DNA of 64,000 bases, taken from positions 124,001 through 188,000 of the forward strand of contig JAKSZP010002672.1 of assembly GCA_022478985.1 (NCBI GenBank), given 5' to 3'. This stretch comes from Massospora cicadina. Lineage: Eukaryota > Entomophthoromycota > Entomophthoromycetes > Entomophthorales > Entomophthoraceae. Below the pieces are notes generated by a model. The model searched no databases, was not told the DNA's origin, and was given only the letters and a program-made list of their open reading frames with translations. Below, one piece after another: positions 10,070 to 21,779 of the stretch (position 1 is its first letter; each line of letters begins with the position of its first letter). The position numbers and the translations under genes were made by a program.

Positions 10070-12662
10070 TATTAAGTGCTTATGAATCATGATTTTTTAA
10101 TAATTTATTGCTGTATATATCAGATAATGCTATGCCATCTAAAGTTTTACTCTACTAAGGGCTACGTAAGTCCAGTCTTTGCAAATAATTTTGCCAAGGT
10201 CAATAATAGCCTTGTTCTATGTGACGCCTTGCAATATATGAACTTTCACCGCCCAACTCAATATTTTTGGGGAGCATAGAGCGCTAAACGCCTCCATATC
10301 CTTTTATTTCTTGGTATGTTGTGATGATGGGAGTGACTGCAACTAAGTAATTGGCATCTTTTTCATGAGCTTTTTTTGTGTCATCATCAAGTTTAATCAA
10401 CACTGCTTCTAGTTAATCTCAGCTTCTAGTTGGTCTTTTTGCAGTGCTGTCCACGCAAACTGCTTGACTACTCCCATTGCACTATTGAAAATTTCATTTA
10501 AGATTTATTATTGCATATAAGCAGGACACGTGACTCTTTGACTATCTTTTTTGTATGCAGGTGTCCTCTGCAGTTATTCACGTCCACTGATTTTATGTTG
10601 CTTTGGAGGTTTTTTTTGTGTTTTAGCTCATGAGATTCATCACTGCATCCAGTACATAAAGTGAGAAGATTCAGAAAAGATGTTTATCATTTCCAAAGTT
10701 TACCATTGACCAATTTAATAATAAATAACTGATGCTCCATATATGAACTCTCCAATTGATGTGCCAGTTCTCCTCTTGTACAACAATTATAATTGGGAGG
10801 TGGTTAGTTCACCAAATCCCAGGCTTTCAACAAATCTATGAACTCAACATGGTTCTGATGTCTTATATTAATAATTAATTTACAGAAAGAGATATGATTC
10901 CATAGATGTATTTTTCATGCACGCCATGATGACAGTTTACAACACCAGTGACCTTTTACTGGAATAAGCTGCATAATATTACCAAACAGTAATATTTATC
11001 CCACCAAATTAACTTGTCATCGTTTTTATTCCTGCATTCTCAGGTGTATCATATGTAGAATTTCATAAGAAACAATGAATATCTCATCTGTTATCAGCTA
11101 TTTTAATTTAACGCCATTTTCTCCTCACTTGTTCAAGTTGTTTTCTGTCATATTTCAGCATGTCATGTTCTTACCTTTTTTAATTGGTATAAAAAACTGA
11201 GAGTTTGTTTTTGCCAAATATCTGGCAAGCAGCGACACCAGTCAAAGCGGTTACTTTAATAAGCTGTGGTTTTACTCACACATCTACTGTAGGACCATAA
11301 CAACATTTGGCGGGTTAATTAACAGCTTCAAAGTAAATGATTAGCCACTGCCTAACCACCATTTATGAATCGTAACATTTGAATATCATCGCCTCTTTAT
11401 CTTTTTTTAATAGCTGTAGTAACTTCACTAAAAGCTCCTTTTTTGCACATCTAGACTTCTAAAACCATATACATATACAGCATCCGCTATTCCTGAAATT
11501 TATTCTTATGCTAAACAGAGATCATCTGGTCATATAATATTTGTTCATCTTTATGTATCAAAGGTTCATCATTGTCTAATCCATTCACAGCTTCACATAC
11601 AATGTTAATGGCTATGGCTTGAGAAAAGGTGCTGAATAAACTGCTTTATGTGAGAAAACGCTTTTGTAGTTAGCTTTTTGGATAACGGCTTTATCTCATT
11701 TTGTTATCTATTGAAACAGGCTTCTGCAGAATCATTGTCCAGTTGAAGTTTATCTTCATTTAAAGTGTTATATGGCACCAAGTATGACTATAGTTTTAAC
11801 CTTTACTATCACTGTTCAACATATAATATTTAGCGCGCAGCATCGCTGGTTTGTTTCTTATTTGCATGTGTGTACAATCCCTAATAAAATATACCTTAAA
11901 CTTTTTAACTTGATGTTTTCATTTTATACATCTCCATCATTTTTGCCCAAATTTTACTTGACATTGGCTCATATCTGATAGTAAATTCGGCCAAGCTTAA
12001 ATCATTGAGTTCATCTGGTCTCTCAATGTAGCACTTGAAAATGTTATTATGTGTTAAAACTTGTTCACCTTCTTATTAGATTCAAAATTTTTGATCAGGC
12101 TTGCAGCTATTTATAAAACAGCCTTGTGTGAAGACTTTCTAAGTGGAAGATGAAATATTCAATATTGCATTCAGAGGCTCTGACTAAAAGCAAAGAAAGA
12201 ATTGCCATTGATACAGAAATAAATGATTCCATACATTGTCTCTTTGTCTTTAGCCTTTTGTATGGCTTCCTTAATGACATCACCAGTGTCAATTATCTCA
12301 CACTTGAAGGCATTTTTCACCATGTAATATTCAACGGTAAAATAGAACCACATGGGTGTTCCATATTTTTTCCCAGAGAGTTAAAAGTTCTGGATTATAA
12401 TTGTTTACAAGAACTTTGTCTGAAGTTCTTTGCAGGATTTAAAAACGTCCATTATTTGTGAGGGTTTCATCTGTCTAAAACCACTTCTTGATCGCTGACT
12501 GGTCTGGAAAATTTGAATTGACAGGTAAATTGTTGTGGCCTTTGTAACACGTAGCTTTGAGTTTGTGCTTCTTACACTTTTCACTATATATCATATTACT
12601 GCACTATCAGAATCAAATGAGCAAGACACAACTTTAAAAATCACATCCATGCCCTAGCCTCA
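10070..12662 (-). pseudogene. Helitron Rep/helicase, C-terminal half (PIF1-like helicase)
   Basis: On the minus strand, with frame changes, the landmarks run in the right order: a KCKKHKLKATCYK segment at 12535-12580, LPLRKSSHKAVL near 12130, YIERPDELNDLSLAEFTIRYE at 11970-12034 (typical of Helitron proteins before the helicase), a decayed P-loop near 11360, ALTGVAACQIFG at 11222-11255 (motif Ia), the Walker B box LITDEIFIVSYEIL at 11044-11097, MQLIPVKGHWC near 10950, FVESLGFGELTTSQL near 10830, HILQGVT at 10218-10252 and YVALSRVK at 10141-10175 (motif VI). PIF1-type helicases unwind DNA during rolling-circle transposition. Many stops show it is dead. The N-terminal half is at 26609-28966, across the Ty3 insertion. 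Confidence 0.85.
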
Positions 12663-13401
12663 TGTTGGAATTCAGGGTTTTTTAATTTCTTGATGGTGCT
12701 TGGCACCATGAGTTTCAACATTTTGCACAGGAGAAATTAATCTCTACTGCTGAAATAAAACTTTTGAGTGGACTTGGCCGACCACTTAAATAAAAAAAAA
12801 TAAAACCTAAATTACACTAAAAAACTTATTTTTATATAGCTTATTAATGGGAGCACCGGGTGAAGAGAGACTCCTATTAATTAGTCGCTGCTTAGAATTT
12901 TAAACATGATAAGGTTTGTAGTGAGACGGCTGAAGAATTTAGTATAAGCTATGCACACCTGAATTAGGAGAAAGAGGTTTTGACCGATTGGATCTATTTA
13001 AACTCGCTTTTCTTCAACAAAATGGTTGCAGAAGGGCAATGGTAGGTATGACTAGTCTGTTAGGTAAGGATTTGATATGCTGGAATTGATTTGCAATTGG
13101 GGAAATTTTTTACACCTGTGGGAACCCCCTCCAAAGCTTTAAAAGGGGGTGATCCCTTCGTAGATGGCTTGACTAAATTATTTAGTAATGAGGGGGACCT
13201 TGGATGGACTCCATTAATTCCGCTGCTAGGTCTGAGCAATCTGATTACTTAGTCTCATGCTATTTAGCCAAGAATTATTAATAAATGTATTGCCCTGATT
13301 TGATGGGTTTCACCGAGAATCAGCCAGGATTTTCGGCCAATTTCGTCTATATTATGTGCTGAAGCACTCTTACTACAATGTCAGAATGTAATTGACTGTT
13401 A
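12663..13401 (-). repeat. 3' LTR of E2
   Basis: On the plus strand it starts TGTTGGAATTCAGGG and aligns throughout with 25878-26608. The outer end is degraded (CTGTTA, where the other copy has CTGACA). Next to it, inside the element, the minus strand reads TTGAAGGGGGTTTAA at about 13398-13412, a good polypurine tract for plus-strand priming. Confidence 0.85.
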
Positions 13402-13409
13402 AACCCCCT

Positions 13410-14450
13410 TCAAGAGTGTTAGGGGAAGAGTAAGGGCGCAAGAATCGGCCATGGACATGGTTAATGGTAACTCCAGTAGCCAGGGATTTTTCAGAGTACT
13501 CATACCCTTGCTTATAAGCAATGTCAAAAGGGCTTTTAAATAGACCCAAGCTTCTACTTCTGGAAGTAATACAACTATGATAGTATAGCATCAAGTCTGA
13601 CACTTGGAAGGTAGGTGAGGAAGCCAGAGCTCATTAGATGCTTGACCCTCTTTGGTGACCATCTTTGCCAAGTTGGTCATTGCTTCTGATTGCAACTAGA
13701 TGAAGTGCTGGGATAACTTCTTCAAAGCTTGCTCAGGATCGGTATTATTGGAGAAGACATCTTTTGCTAGTAATGCTGGAACTCCAGGTTCTTGCCCATA
13801 AAAAACTTAGAATGGTGACATTCTGAGGATCCGGTGATAGCTGATATGTTAAGCCATGAGAGCACTGGGTAAGTAAAGATCCCAGTGAAGAGGGTCAGAA
13901 GTGACCATTTTTTGTAAAATAGAGAGCAGGGTCCCATTGGCTCTTAGCATGGTACCATTAGTTGATGGGTTATAGGGGCTGAGAAAAGCTGTTGTGATCC
14001 CATGTGGTACCGAGGATCTTCATCACTCTGGAGGTAACATTTTTCTCATTGTCACAGAGTAGGACCTGAGGACATCCATAGCGTGAATTTATATATTGAT
14101 GAAGGAACGTGGCTGTGGCTTTGGCAGTATATGCAAGAAGAGCCACAGCCTCAACCCATTTTGTGAAATGATCAATTCCGCCCAAGATATAAAGATTGCC
14201 ACCAGTGGTCTGGGGTAGAGGCCCAAAGACGTCCAAACTTATGGTGTGGAAAGGTTGTTGGGGCGTAGTTGATTGATACTGGTACCTGGTCTTAAAACTA
14301 ACTTGCTTTTGTAGATCAGACATGCATCCATGAATTCAGTTATTGTCTCCATAATGCCCTCCCAGTAGTATCGCTCTTTAACCCATTCATATATTTTCTG
14401 ACCTCTGCTATACCCTAGAAGGATATGGGTCTCCAAAATCACGGGTACTC
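13410..14450 (-). pseudogene. Integrase remnant (E2)
   Basis: The zinc-binding part is at 14300-14442 (THILLGYSRGQKIYEWVKERYYW; one of the two Cys is Tyr). The core at 13970-14323 has GIDHFTKWVEAV (first D) and LLCDNEKNVTS (second D). After a shift, YNPSTNGTMLRANGTLL near 13940 lies at the third site, where the glutamate is replaced. The C-terminus near 13420-13480 reads INHVHGRFLRPYSSPNT. It ends next to the polypurine tract. Confidence 0.85.
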
Positions 14451-14699
14451 ACTCTGATGGTTTGAGATAGGGCAATCAATTCACTTTTATTTTCTTATAG
14501 AACTTCCCAATTTTACCTTGGTATTAAAGGAGTGTCAAGCCAATGTTTATTGACGGATTCACCCTCATCTTCCTAGGCGTCGGGGGTCATAAGGAGGTCA
14601 TGAAGCCTCTCAGCTTCACTATTGTCCAGGTGAAGGGTAGGCAACCAAGTCAAACCATCAACGATCATATGGAAGTTTCTAGCTCAGTGCTCAATCTCT

Positions 14700-15235
14700 T
14701 ATCGTAGTGTTGAATTTTTAAGGCTCATCAAGCCAACCGCCCAGTGAGATCCTTCATATTTTGTAACCACTTCAGGGAATTGTAATCAGTGACCACAGTG
14801 TAGGAAGTTCCATATGAGAAAGGGAAGTAATATTTAACAGCCAGCAGGACCTTAAGACACTCCTTCTTAGTGATGCTATAATTACATTAAGACTTGGATA
14901 ACGCTCTTTTTGAAATAGGAGATGAGGTGATTTACGCCATTGGCATCCAGTTGAGCTAAAATGGCCCCAAGCGCGTAGTTGGAGGCATTGGTAAATAAGA
15001 GGAAAGGTTTACAATAATCAAGGTGGTGCAGGAGTGAATGTTTTTGCAACAACTTCTTTAGTGTCTCAAAGGCGACCTGTTGTTCAGCTCCCCATTGAAA
15101 AGGGGCACTCTTAGCCAATAGCCAGACAAGTGTCTCACTTAGTTGGGCAATCTTAGGGATAAATTGGTGGTAATACCCCATCTTACCCAAGAATACCTGG
15201 ATATCTCGCAGGGTTTTGGGAGCAGGCATTTTAAA
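14700..15235 (-). pseudogene. RNase H remnant (E2)
   Basis: The frame 14882-15229 holds the RT-connection (TLRDIQVFLGKMGYYHQFIP, then FQWGAEQQVAFETLKKLL) and the first RNase H strand FLLFTNASNYALGAILAQLD, with N replacing the catalytic D of T-D-A-S. Past a shift, NYSITKKECLKVLLAVKYY and VVTDYNSLKWLQ at about 14730-14885 carry the conserved E and second D. It would remove template RNA. Confidence 0.85.
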
Positions 15236-15239
15236 TATG

Positions 15240-16403
15240 GAATCACCTTATTTTGGAGGGGTTAGATCCCTTCCTGTGAAATAGCGTGTCCAAGAAAATA
15301 TAATTTTCTCTAGAAAAATGTGCATTTGGAGGGCTTTAACTTAATGTTGGCCTCACGTAAGCGCTATAACACTGCCTTTAGGTGAGCATAGTTTGTTATA
15401 GGTTTTTAAGAACATCGTAATGTCATTGAAATATACATCAATGCAACTTAACTTCAGATCCTGAAAAATGTGATTCATGGCTCTCTGGAAAGTTGTGAGG
15501 GCGTTGCATAACCCTTTAGGTAGTTGGATAGGGTAGAAGAGACCCTAAATGCAAATAAGAGCGTAATTCTCCAGATATTGGGGAGAAAGGTCCATTTGAC
15601 CATATTTACTAGCCAGGTCGTTGGCTGAAAAGAAGTTAGAACCAGATAGTTGAGCTAGGGCTTCATCAAATTGGGGGATAGGATAATCATCCTCCTCGGT
15701 GAGGTTGGTCAGTTTATGGTAGTTATTAACTACTTGATGACCTCCGTTTTTTAAGTAGAAGTAAGGACTATTCAAGGGCTTTGGAAAGGTATCAGTAACC
15801 CAGCGTCAAACAAGTGCTTTAGCTCCATGCGCATCTGTACCTCCTCAAGTTTTGATTTCTGATAAGGCTTGGATTGAATAATCCAGGCATCACCAACATC
15901 AATAGTGTGAGTCAAACCCTTCATGTGTCCATAGTTGGTATCAGAGGTAGAGAAGATGTCACTATAAGCCATTAATAACTTTTGAACTTTTAAGCTCTGC
16001 AGGGGTTAGATCATCAGAGATTTAAACAGTGGGCAGAGTACATAACGATTAATCAGAAGGTAGGCCCATATCCGCCATAGATCCAATACAGTGGACTTCC
16101 TTGATGTCATCAATGGGTTTCAGCAGGCCTCTTCCAATCTCTAGATGCTTTTTTATGACCATGTTCTATGGGGTGAGATTCCCCAACAGGAGAGTAATTG
16201 GTCTCTGATAAGCTGGGTCTAGAACGCCTGGAAAGACTCAAGGTTCAAGAAGGCTAACTTCATCAATGCTGATTAGGTGCAATAAGAAGTTAGGGGGATT
16301 TGTAAGGTAATCTTAGTGTTAACTACCCCATTGTTCACCCGCCTTGATTGATACCTCTTCAGATGCATAGAAAGGGATACCCTCTAGAGCATCCACTGAT
16401 TTA
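15240..16403 (-). pseudogene. Ty3 reverse transcriptase remnant (E2)
   Basis: The segment 16000-16403 is the linker from the protease. From 15972 the frame reads HTIDVGDAWIIQSKPYQKSKLEEVQM and LFDAGLLIPFQSP, the RT entry. Then come NNYHKLTNLTEEDDYPIPQFDEAL near 15700 and FSANDLASKYGQMDLSP near 15600. The catalytic box at about 15425-15470 reads SCIDVYFNDITMFL, so Y-L-D-D has become Y-F-N-D. Frames change at least three times. It is the same gene order and spacing as in E1. Confidence 0.85.
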
Positions 16404-16408
16404 GGCAA

Positions 16409-16886
16409 TGCTAATTCTTGGCGTCTAGGCTCAATTCCGCCAAGTCAGTTTTCACAAGTATGAGCCACTGAGCAACCGAATTGGATGATATGAGGATTGC
16501 CAACTTCTTAATAAAACTCACTATACTATGTATGGAGCTATCACCTCTTATTTTGACCTTTACTTTTAATTATAAATCGCAGACTTATCTGCACTCACTT
16601 ATCACCTGGAAAGACCTCCTCTTCAATCTTCCGTGTGACCCTTTAAATCTTGGTTCTCCAAGATGGATGAATCCTCAGCTTGGTAATCTTCTATTCTTCT
16701 TCTTTTTTCAAATTACTCTCATTCGTATCAAATCTTGGCATAAATCCTCTTGATTCACTGAATAGTTGTCACTTTACTTGATTATAACTCATATACCCTT
16801 TTTTGTAAATCTCAAGACTCATATTGATTCCTCTCTTATCCACCAGTATGGGTAGCGTATCATCCAGTCATATCAACTTCCTGACA
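16409..16886 (-). repeat. 3' LTR of E3
   Basis: 478 bp. The plus strand reads TGCTAATTCTTGG at the left and CTTCCTGACA at the right, similar throughout to 23270-23748. Inside it the minus strand reads CAAAGAGGGGGTAA at about 16887-16900, an obvious polypurine tract directly before the LTR. Confidence 0.95.
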
Positions 16887-16919
16887 TTACCCCCTCTTTG
16901 ACTGGATGATATGCTCTTA

Positions 16920-17960
16920 TTGTTTAATTTCTTGGAGGAACTTCGAGTGAACTCAGTTGATAATCTGACCCTCTGTAGGTTCCTTAATAGTGTAGACATC
17001 CATGCTGGTCTTCTTAATAATCTCAAACGGCCCAGCCCAAATTTTGGAGAGCTTGTTTTTCCACCCAAATCTGTGCTGGTCATGGAATAAAAATGGTACC
17101 CCACAGCAAACAGTGGAAGTCCACTCTGTCACTTCTGATTGGCTTCCTGATCGCAAATCTTCTTGACCAAACTAGTGGATTAGGCTTCCATTTGCAGCTT
17201 GATCAATGTATCTGTAAGTGTCTTCAAATATTGCTGAGGATTCTCACCACCAGTGTCCTCTACACACGAATAGAGCAAGGCAGGCAGAGCTGGATGTCAA
17301 CCATACACATTTGAAATGGGCTCTTACCAGTGGCCAATGATAGCTGATATTATAAGCGAACACAGTATTAGGTAGAAGGGCACTCCATTCTGAGGGCTGA
17401 TCCGTTACCAATTTGTGGAGTATGTTCACTAGGGTTCCGTTGACTCGCTCTACCATCCCATTTGATTCTGGATGATAGGGGGTGGTCAAAACCCCACGAA
17501 TCGCCATCAACTCATTTAACTTTGGCAGGATATGTGAAGTGAAGTTGGTTCCTTTATCCATTAGAATGAACTGTGGGCAGCCATGCCACTGTATAACACA
17601 CTCCATAATAAACTTGGCAGTGGTGACCGCGCCCAAGTCACTAATAGCCCTGGCCTCCACCCATTGGGTCAAATGATTGATGGCAACGATTATATACTTG
17701 TATTGATTGGCACTAGTTGGCAGAGGTCCCACTACATCAATGGAAACGGTGTGCCATGCAAACTGGGTTTAACTAGCTGGTATGTGGTTTTCTTGCAGAA
17801 AGGCTTTTCCATCTGACACTGATGGCAACAGCTAACTGTTTCTAATACATCGTAAAGCATGCTTTCCCAGAAGTATTAGAGTCACAAAAAGTCTAGCGTT
17901 TTCCGCAATCCTCCATGTCCTACAGCCCAATGAGCATTAATAATAATTGAGGGTCTAACC
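16920..17960 (-). pseudogene. Integrase (E3)
   Basis: A zinc-binding part at about 17825-17955 shows HWAVGHGGLRKTL and CCHQCQMEK. The core in 17244-17732 has AINHLTQWVEAR (the first aspartate is N), FILMDKGTNFTS (second D) and YHPESNGMVERVNGTLV with the catalytic E intact. The C-terminal part at 16953-17156 reads FLFHDQHRFGWKNKLSKIWAGPFEII, the SH3-like domain that usually follows. No chromodomain is evident. Integrase joins the cDNA ends to the target. Confidence 0.9.
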
Positions 17961-18016
17961 AAATGTTTAGGAAAATTCAGCATCAAGTCTCCAATCTGCT
18001 TATATAGTTCTTCCCC

Positions 18017-18800
18017 TCATATAAAGGTATCCTCCCTGAGTCCATTTACCACCTTGATCACCTGCGGTGGCTCATCCTGGTATTTGTTCGCCACCATCTT
18101 ATCATACATTATGTCAGCTAGATCCACCATGATGGCAACCGTTGGCAACTGAGAAAAACAATCTGTGTTTTGATGTTTTGCTCCCAGTTGATGTAAAATC
18201 TCAAAATCATATGCTTGAAGCTTCAGAGCCCAACATGTGAGCCATCCTTCAGGTTCACGAAGAATCTGTAGCCAGAACAAGGAAGCGTGATCCATCATTA
18301 CCTGGAATCTTACCCCATGCAAATATATACAAAACTGTTTGTAAGCATAGATCACCACTAAACACTCCCACTTGGTTATGGTGTAGTTTTGTTCATGACA
18401 GTTCAAGCTTCAACTACAGAATGTGACAGGATGTTCCACGCCGTCATCGTCCTTCTGGGATAATACTGCCCCTATTGCAGCAAGGGATGCATCCATTTGT
18501 ACTATGAACTGTTTGTCAAAGTTGGGATATTGCAAAATGGGTTTGCTTGCTAACACGGTATGCAACACATTGAAAGTGTTCTGACATCGTTCCATCCAAT
18601 CAAAGGAAGCGTTTTTCTTTAGCAACTCGAAAAACGGGGCCCTGATGCAGCTGAAATTGGGAATGAACCGTCGGTAATACCCAACCATCCCCAGAAACAC
18701 CTGAATGTCCCACTTATTCCCTGGGCGAGTCATCTTGCTTATCACTTCCACCTTAGCTGGCTGCAGTTTAAGCCCGTTTAATTCCACAATGAACCTGAGA
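18017..18800 (-). pseudogene. RT connection and RNase H (E3)
   Basis: The frame 18410-18808 includes DIQVFLGMVGYYRRFIPNFS and FIVQMDASLAAIGAVLSQKD, holding the first RNase H aspartate. The frame 18017-18406 continues with TITKWECLVVIYAYKQF (E), VMMDHASLFWLQ (D) and KHQNTDCFSQLP (last D). All four acidic positions of the RNase H fold are thus present, with one shift between the two frames. This is the least damaged RNase H of the window. Confidence 0.9.
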
Positions 18801-18809
18801 TATTCCAAT

Positions 18810-19375
18810 TGTTCTTTAAAGAAATGGCACTTTACAAGGCTTAATTTTGATATTAGCAGCAGTAAGGCGCTGAAAAACTTGTCTTAAGTGGGCCAGGTGC
18901 TCTGTAAATGTCCGTGAGAACACATTGATGTCATCAAGGTAAACTAGGATGCAGGACAGCTTTAGATCACCTAAAATTGTATCCATGGCTTGCTGGAACG
19001 TAGCTGGGGCATTACACAACCCTTGCGGCATGTGAGTTGGCTGGAACAACCCTCTTGAAGTGATGATCCACATTTCTCTCATTCTGCTAATGGAAATTCA
19101 ATCTGCCATTACCCTGGGATCATATCCCTGGAAGAAAATATCTCGCCCACCCAATTGGTCTAGCACATTGTCATTCTATGGAAGAGGGTAGGAATCCTTT
19201 TTCGTTATATTATTAGGTTTACGATAGACAATAACCACTTGATTCAAGCCATCCTTTTTCCTTATGATGAGCACAGGTGATGCCCACGGACTGTTTGACG
19301 GCTCTAGCATTCCTTGCACAATATGTTTATCCACCTCATCAGAGACAACCTCTTCCGCCACTTTTGAATTTCTAA
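18810..19375 (-). pseudogene. Ty3 reverse transcriptase (E3)
   Basis: From 19361 the frame reads EEVVSDEVDKHIVQGMLEPSNSPWASPVLIIRKKDG, the usual RT entry, followed by YRKPNNITKKDSYPLP. After a gap with shifts, 18816-19082 reads GLFQPTHMPQGLCNAPATFQQAMDTILGDL and SCILVYLDDINVFSRTF (18915-18957). The catalytic Y-L-D-D is intact, unlike in the other three elements. The domain continues into the connection region at 18700-18808. Confidence 0.9.
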
Positions 19376-19984
19376 TAGGTTGTGATCAAATGAGAGGGTG
19401 ATCCCCATATATATCTGATGTACCACCCTTGAGCGCACCCCAAATCATGATCGTCATGTGCAAAAATATCCCAATACTTTTCAAATAATGTTATAGCCTT
19501 ATCTTGCTATTCTGCCAATAATCCCATGAGTGCTTCCTATTGTGCTACAGTTAGTACACTGAATGATGATCTTGCCAATAGTCCAAGATCCTCCCATGAG
19601 CCAAAATCATGAATATGATGAACTTCCTTTATAGGGACTAAGTGTAGGTAAGCCACCACTTGGTGCCACCGGATCATTATTACCTTCTTCTGTAAGTTTG
19701 CTAGCAGCACTTTCACCTCCCAATTCCCGGTAGCAGTAACCCTGGAGCCACATGTGGTTCAAGCTGCAAGTGCAGGTGAGGCGTCATAATTTCTCCATAA
19801 AGCCCCTTAGGGATATCGATTTCAAGACCAGTCCCTACTATGCTCTGGTGTCCAGACGGTAGGCTCAGAGCGCTCATTTGTAAAATTGGGATCCCTTTGT
19901 ACTCATATATCTGGCTGTGGAGGGTCCTAGTCCACCAACTCAGTCATCAATAACAAACAGGAATCACTTCATCACTGTACGCTA

Positions 19985-20380
19985 GATTGATCTAGCTGGA
20001 GTGGACTGGATCCGTTGGGATCCCACAAGTAGAAAAATACATGGGAATCTGTTGGCCTAAAATAATAAGAGTTTCCTCCTCCATATTTATCACAACGCCA
20101 AATTTCCTCATAAAAGCTGCGCCAATTAACATATTGTAGTTGTTATTTGGCAAAACCACCACTGGAGCGGACACCTGGACTGACCTTATCTTAAAGGAAA
20201 TGCACTATATGCTCCTTCAAACAAAGTGCTGTGCGTTCCCACAGTCCCATATATTACTCGATGGTCCACATCCAGTTTCAACATAAGTTTAGCCACCAAT
20301 AGGGTGGAGACTATGTTCACCGGTGCCCCCAGGTCTATGATAGCACGGATTTTTGTGTTTCAAATGAAAATGTCGCAGTA
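19985..20380 (-). pseudogene. Ty3 aspartic protease remnant (E3)
   Basis: At about 20310-20345 the frame reads RAIIDLGAPVNIVSTLLVAKL. This is the retropepsin site D-T/S-G-A with Leu at the second position. At 20000-20174 VVLPNNNYNMLIGAAFMRKFGVVINMEEETL gives the second half with the LIGAAF box. It would mature the Gag-Pol polyprotein. One frame change separates the halves. The same layout is found in E4 at 52130-52420. Confidence 0.8.
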
Positions 20381-20839
20381 AATACATTACAAGTAAGAAG
20401 AACCATCAGTGTTTATTACTTTTACATTCAAAGGCTTTGTGTCACTCAAGAAGGAGGAAATGCCATCGCTGACCTGAGGATACTCAATAATGATTTTCTC
20501 CACCATAATGGCTACGTTAACCTCTAAATAGAGATGACATTCTTCAAAGGATCTGCATTGCTGGTGCCAGTCTGTTACAAAATCTGCCACACATATGGCT
20601 TCTGCACGTATTGGCGGAACTCAGGCCAATAGGGTGAACTTTTACTCTCAGAAGCAGAAGCAGGGGTATCTGACGAAAGCTGCTGGTATAACAAATCATC
20701 TGATTGAGGTTCAAATTCTACTCAAAAAGACATTTGATAAGTGTTAGGGACAAGTGAGTTAGACTCAGCGGAGATAGAGCATCCCATATCTACTCCGCTC
20801 AAGCTTTTCCCTGATTGACTTTCTCAGTTGGCATTGCAT

Positions 20840-21655
20840 AAACTTGTAGTTTGCTAGGGCAATTTCCCGCATAATGCCCTCTTCATCCGCACTGGAAGAA
20901 AGTGTTCATAAAAGGTTCACATATATAGTTTGGGGCGGAAGGACAGTGTCAGAAGTTGCCAGTATGGCTCCAAGATCATGGACGAACTGGCGAAGTGTAC
21001 AAGGGCTGAAAAGGATTTACTGACTCATATAAGGGACAAATAAGTTCCAGCAGCTGATAATCCAGTCGCTGCAGCCTATATCCTGAAGGGGTTGGAGCGG
21101 GGGCAGCAGAGATTTTTGGGCTACGTTGGGGGCATTGATTGTGGTGGAGAGTCAACGTAAGGTGTTCATGATTTAAATAAGTCCAGTATCTCCATCCAAC
21201 ACATGATACATAGCATTATATAGTTCCCAATGTGGTTTGACAGCTGCCATCATTGCTATACCAACATCCTCAGTGGATAAAATGTTAGCTCCAAGTAGGA
21301 CGTGTGCTTCTACCAAAAACTGCTCAGCGAATTCTAACAGGGTTTAATCTCAATAAAACTGTATAGTCATATTTTTGGCTTTCTGTTGGGCCATCTTGGT
21401 AGCGCCCCTGAACAGCCGGATAACAATCGCTTTAACTTGTTCTTAGTATACCTAGCTATTTGGAAGATAGCAGGTAACTTGATCAGCGCTTTCCACATCT
21501 AAAGAGGACAGCAACAATTTCGCTTTTTGTCGATTGGTAGCCCCTTCCACAGAAAATTCAAAACGCTTAAAGTAACTGTGTAGGTTCCCATCATGACTGA
21601 AAGGAGGTAATTTTTCGATAAAACAAATTTTCTTTGCTCTAGGTTCCTGCTTCAT
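20840..21655 (-). pseudogene. Gag capsid and zinc knuckle (E3)
   Basis: The frame 21452-21655 reads FIEKLPPFSHDGNLHSYFKRFEFSVEGATNR, then LLLSSLDVESADQVTCYLPNS, closely matched by the E4 gag at 50845-51069. The rest of the capsid runs on with shifts. At about 20855-20900 the residues FQCG-stop-RGHYAGNCP form a CCHC zinc knuckle (C-x2-C-x4-H-x4-C) whose first Cys is Phe and which holds one stop. Knuckles of this type bind the genomic RNA. Confidence 0.75.
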
Positions 21656-21779
21656 GGAGCAGGCGAATTGGTTTTAGAGTGACTATGGGAACCATCCCTT
21701 TGTGCATTATCATATAGTTGGCCAGAAGGATTTGAATCCATTGAAAAGGACTCGGAAAAAGTGGTGTCATGTGGGTGGC

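Noticed and set aside
12150..12461. 103-codon plus-strand open frame
   Set aside because: It is antisense to the Helitron gene. The minus-strand reading (VIKEAIQKAKDKETMYG, LPLRKSSHKAVL) fits the Helitron order, so the plus frame is a shadow.
16953..17156. Chromodomain at the end of the E3 integrase
   Set aside because: The C-terminal part has the SH3-like GWKNKLSKIWAGPFEII but the residues after it show no clear aromatic cage pattern before the polypurine tract.
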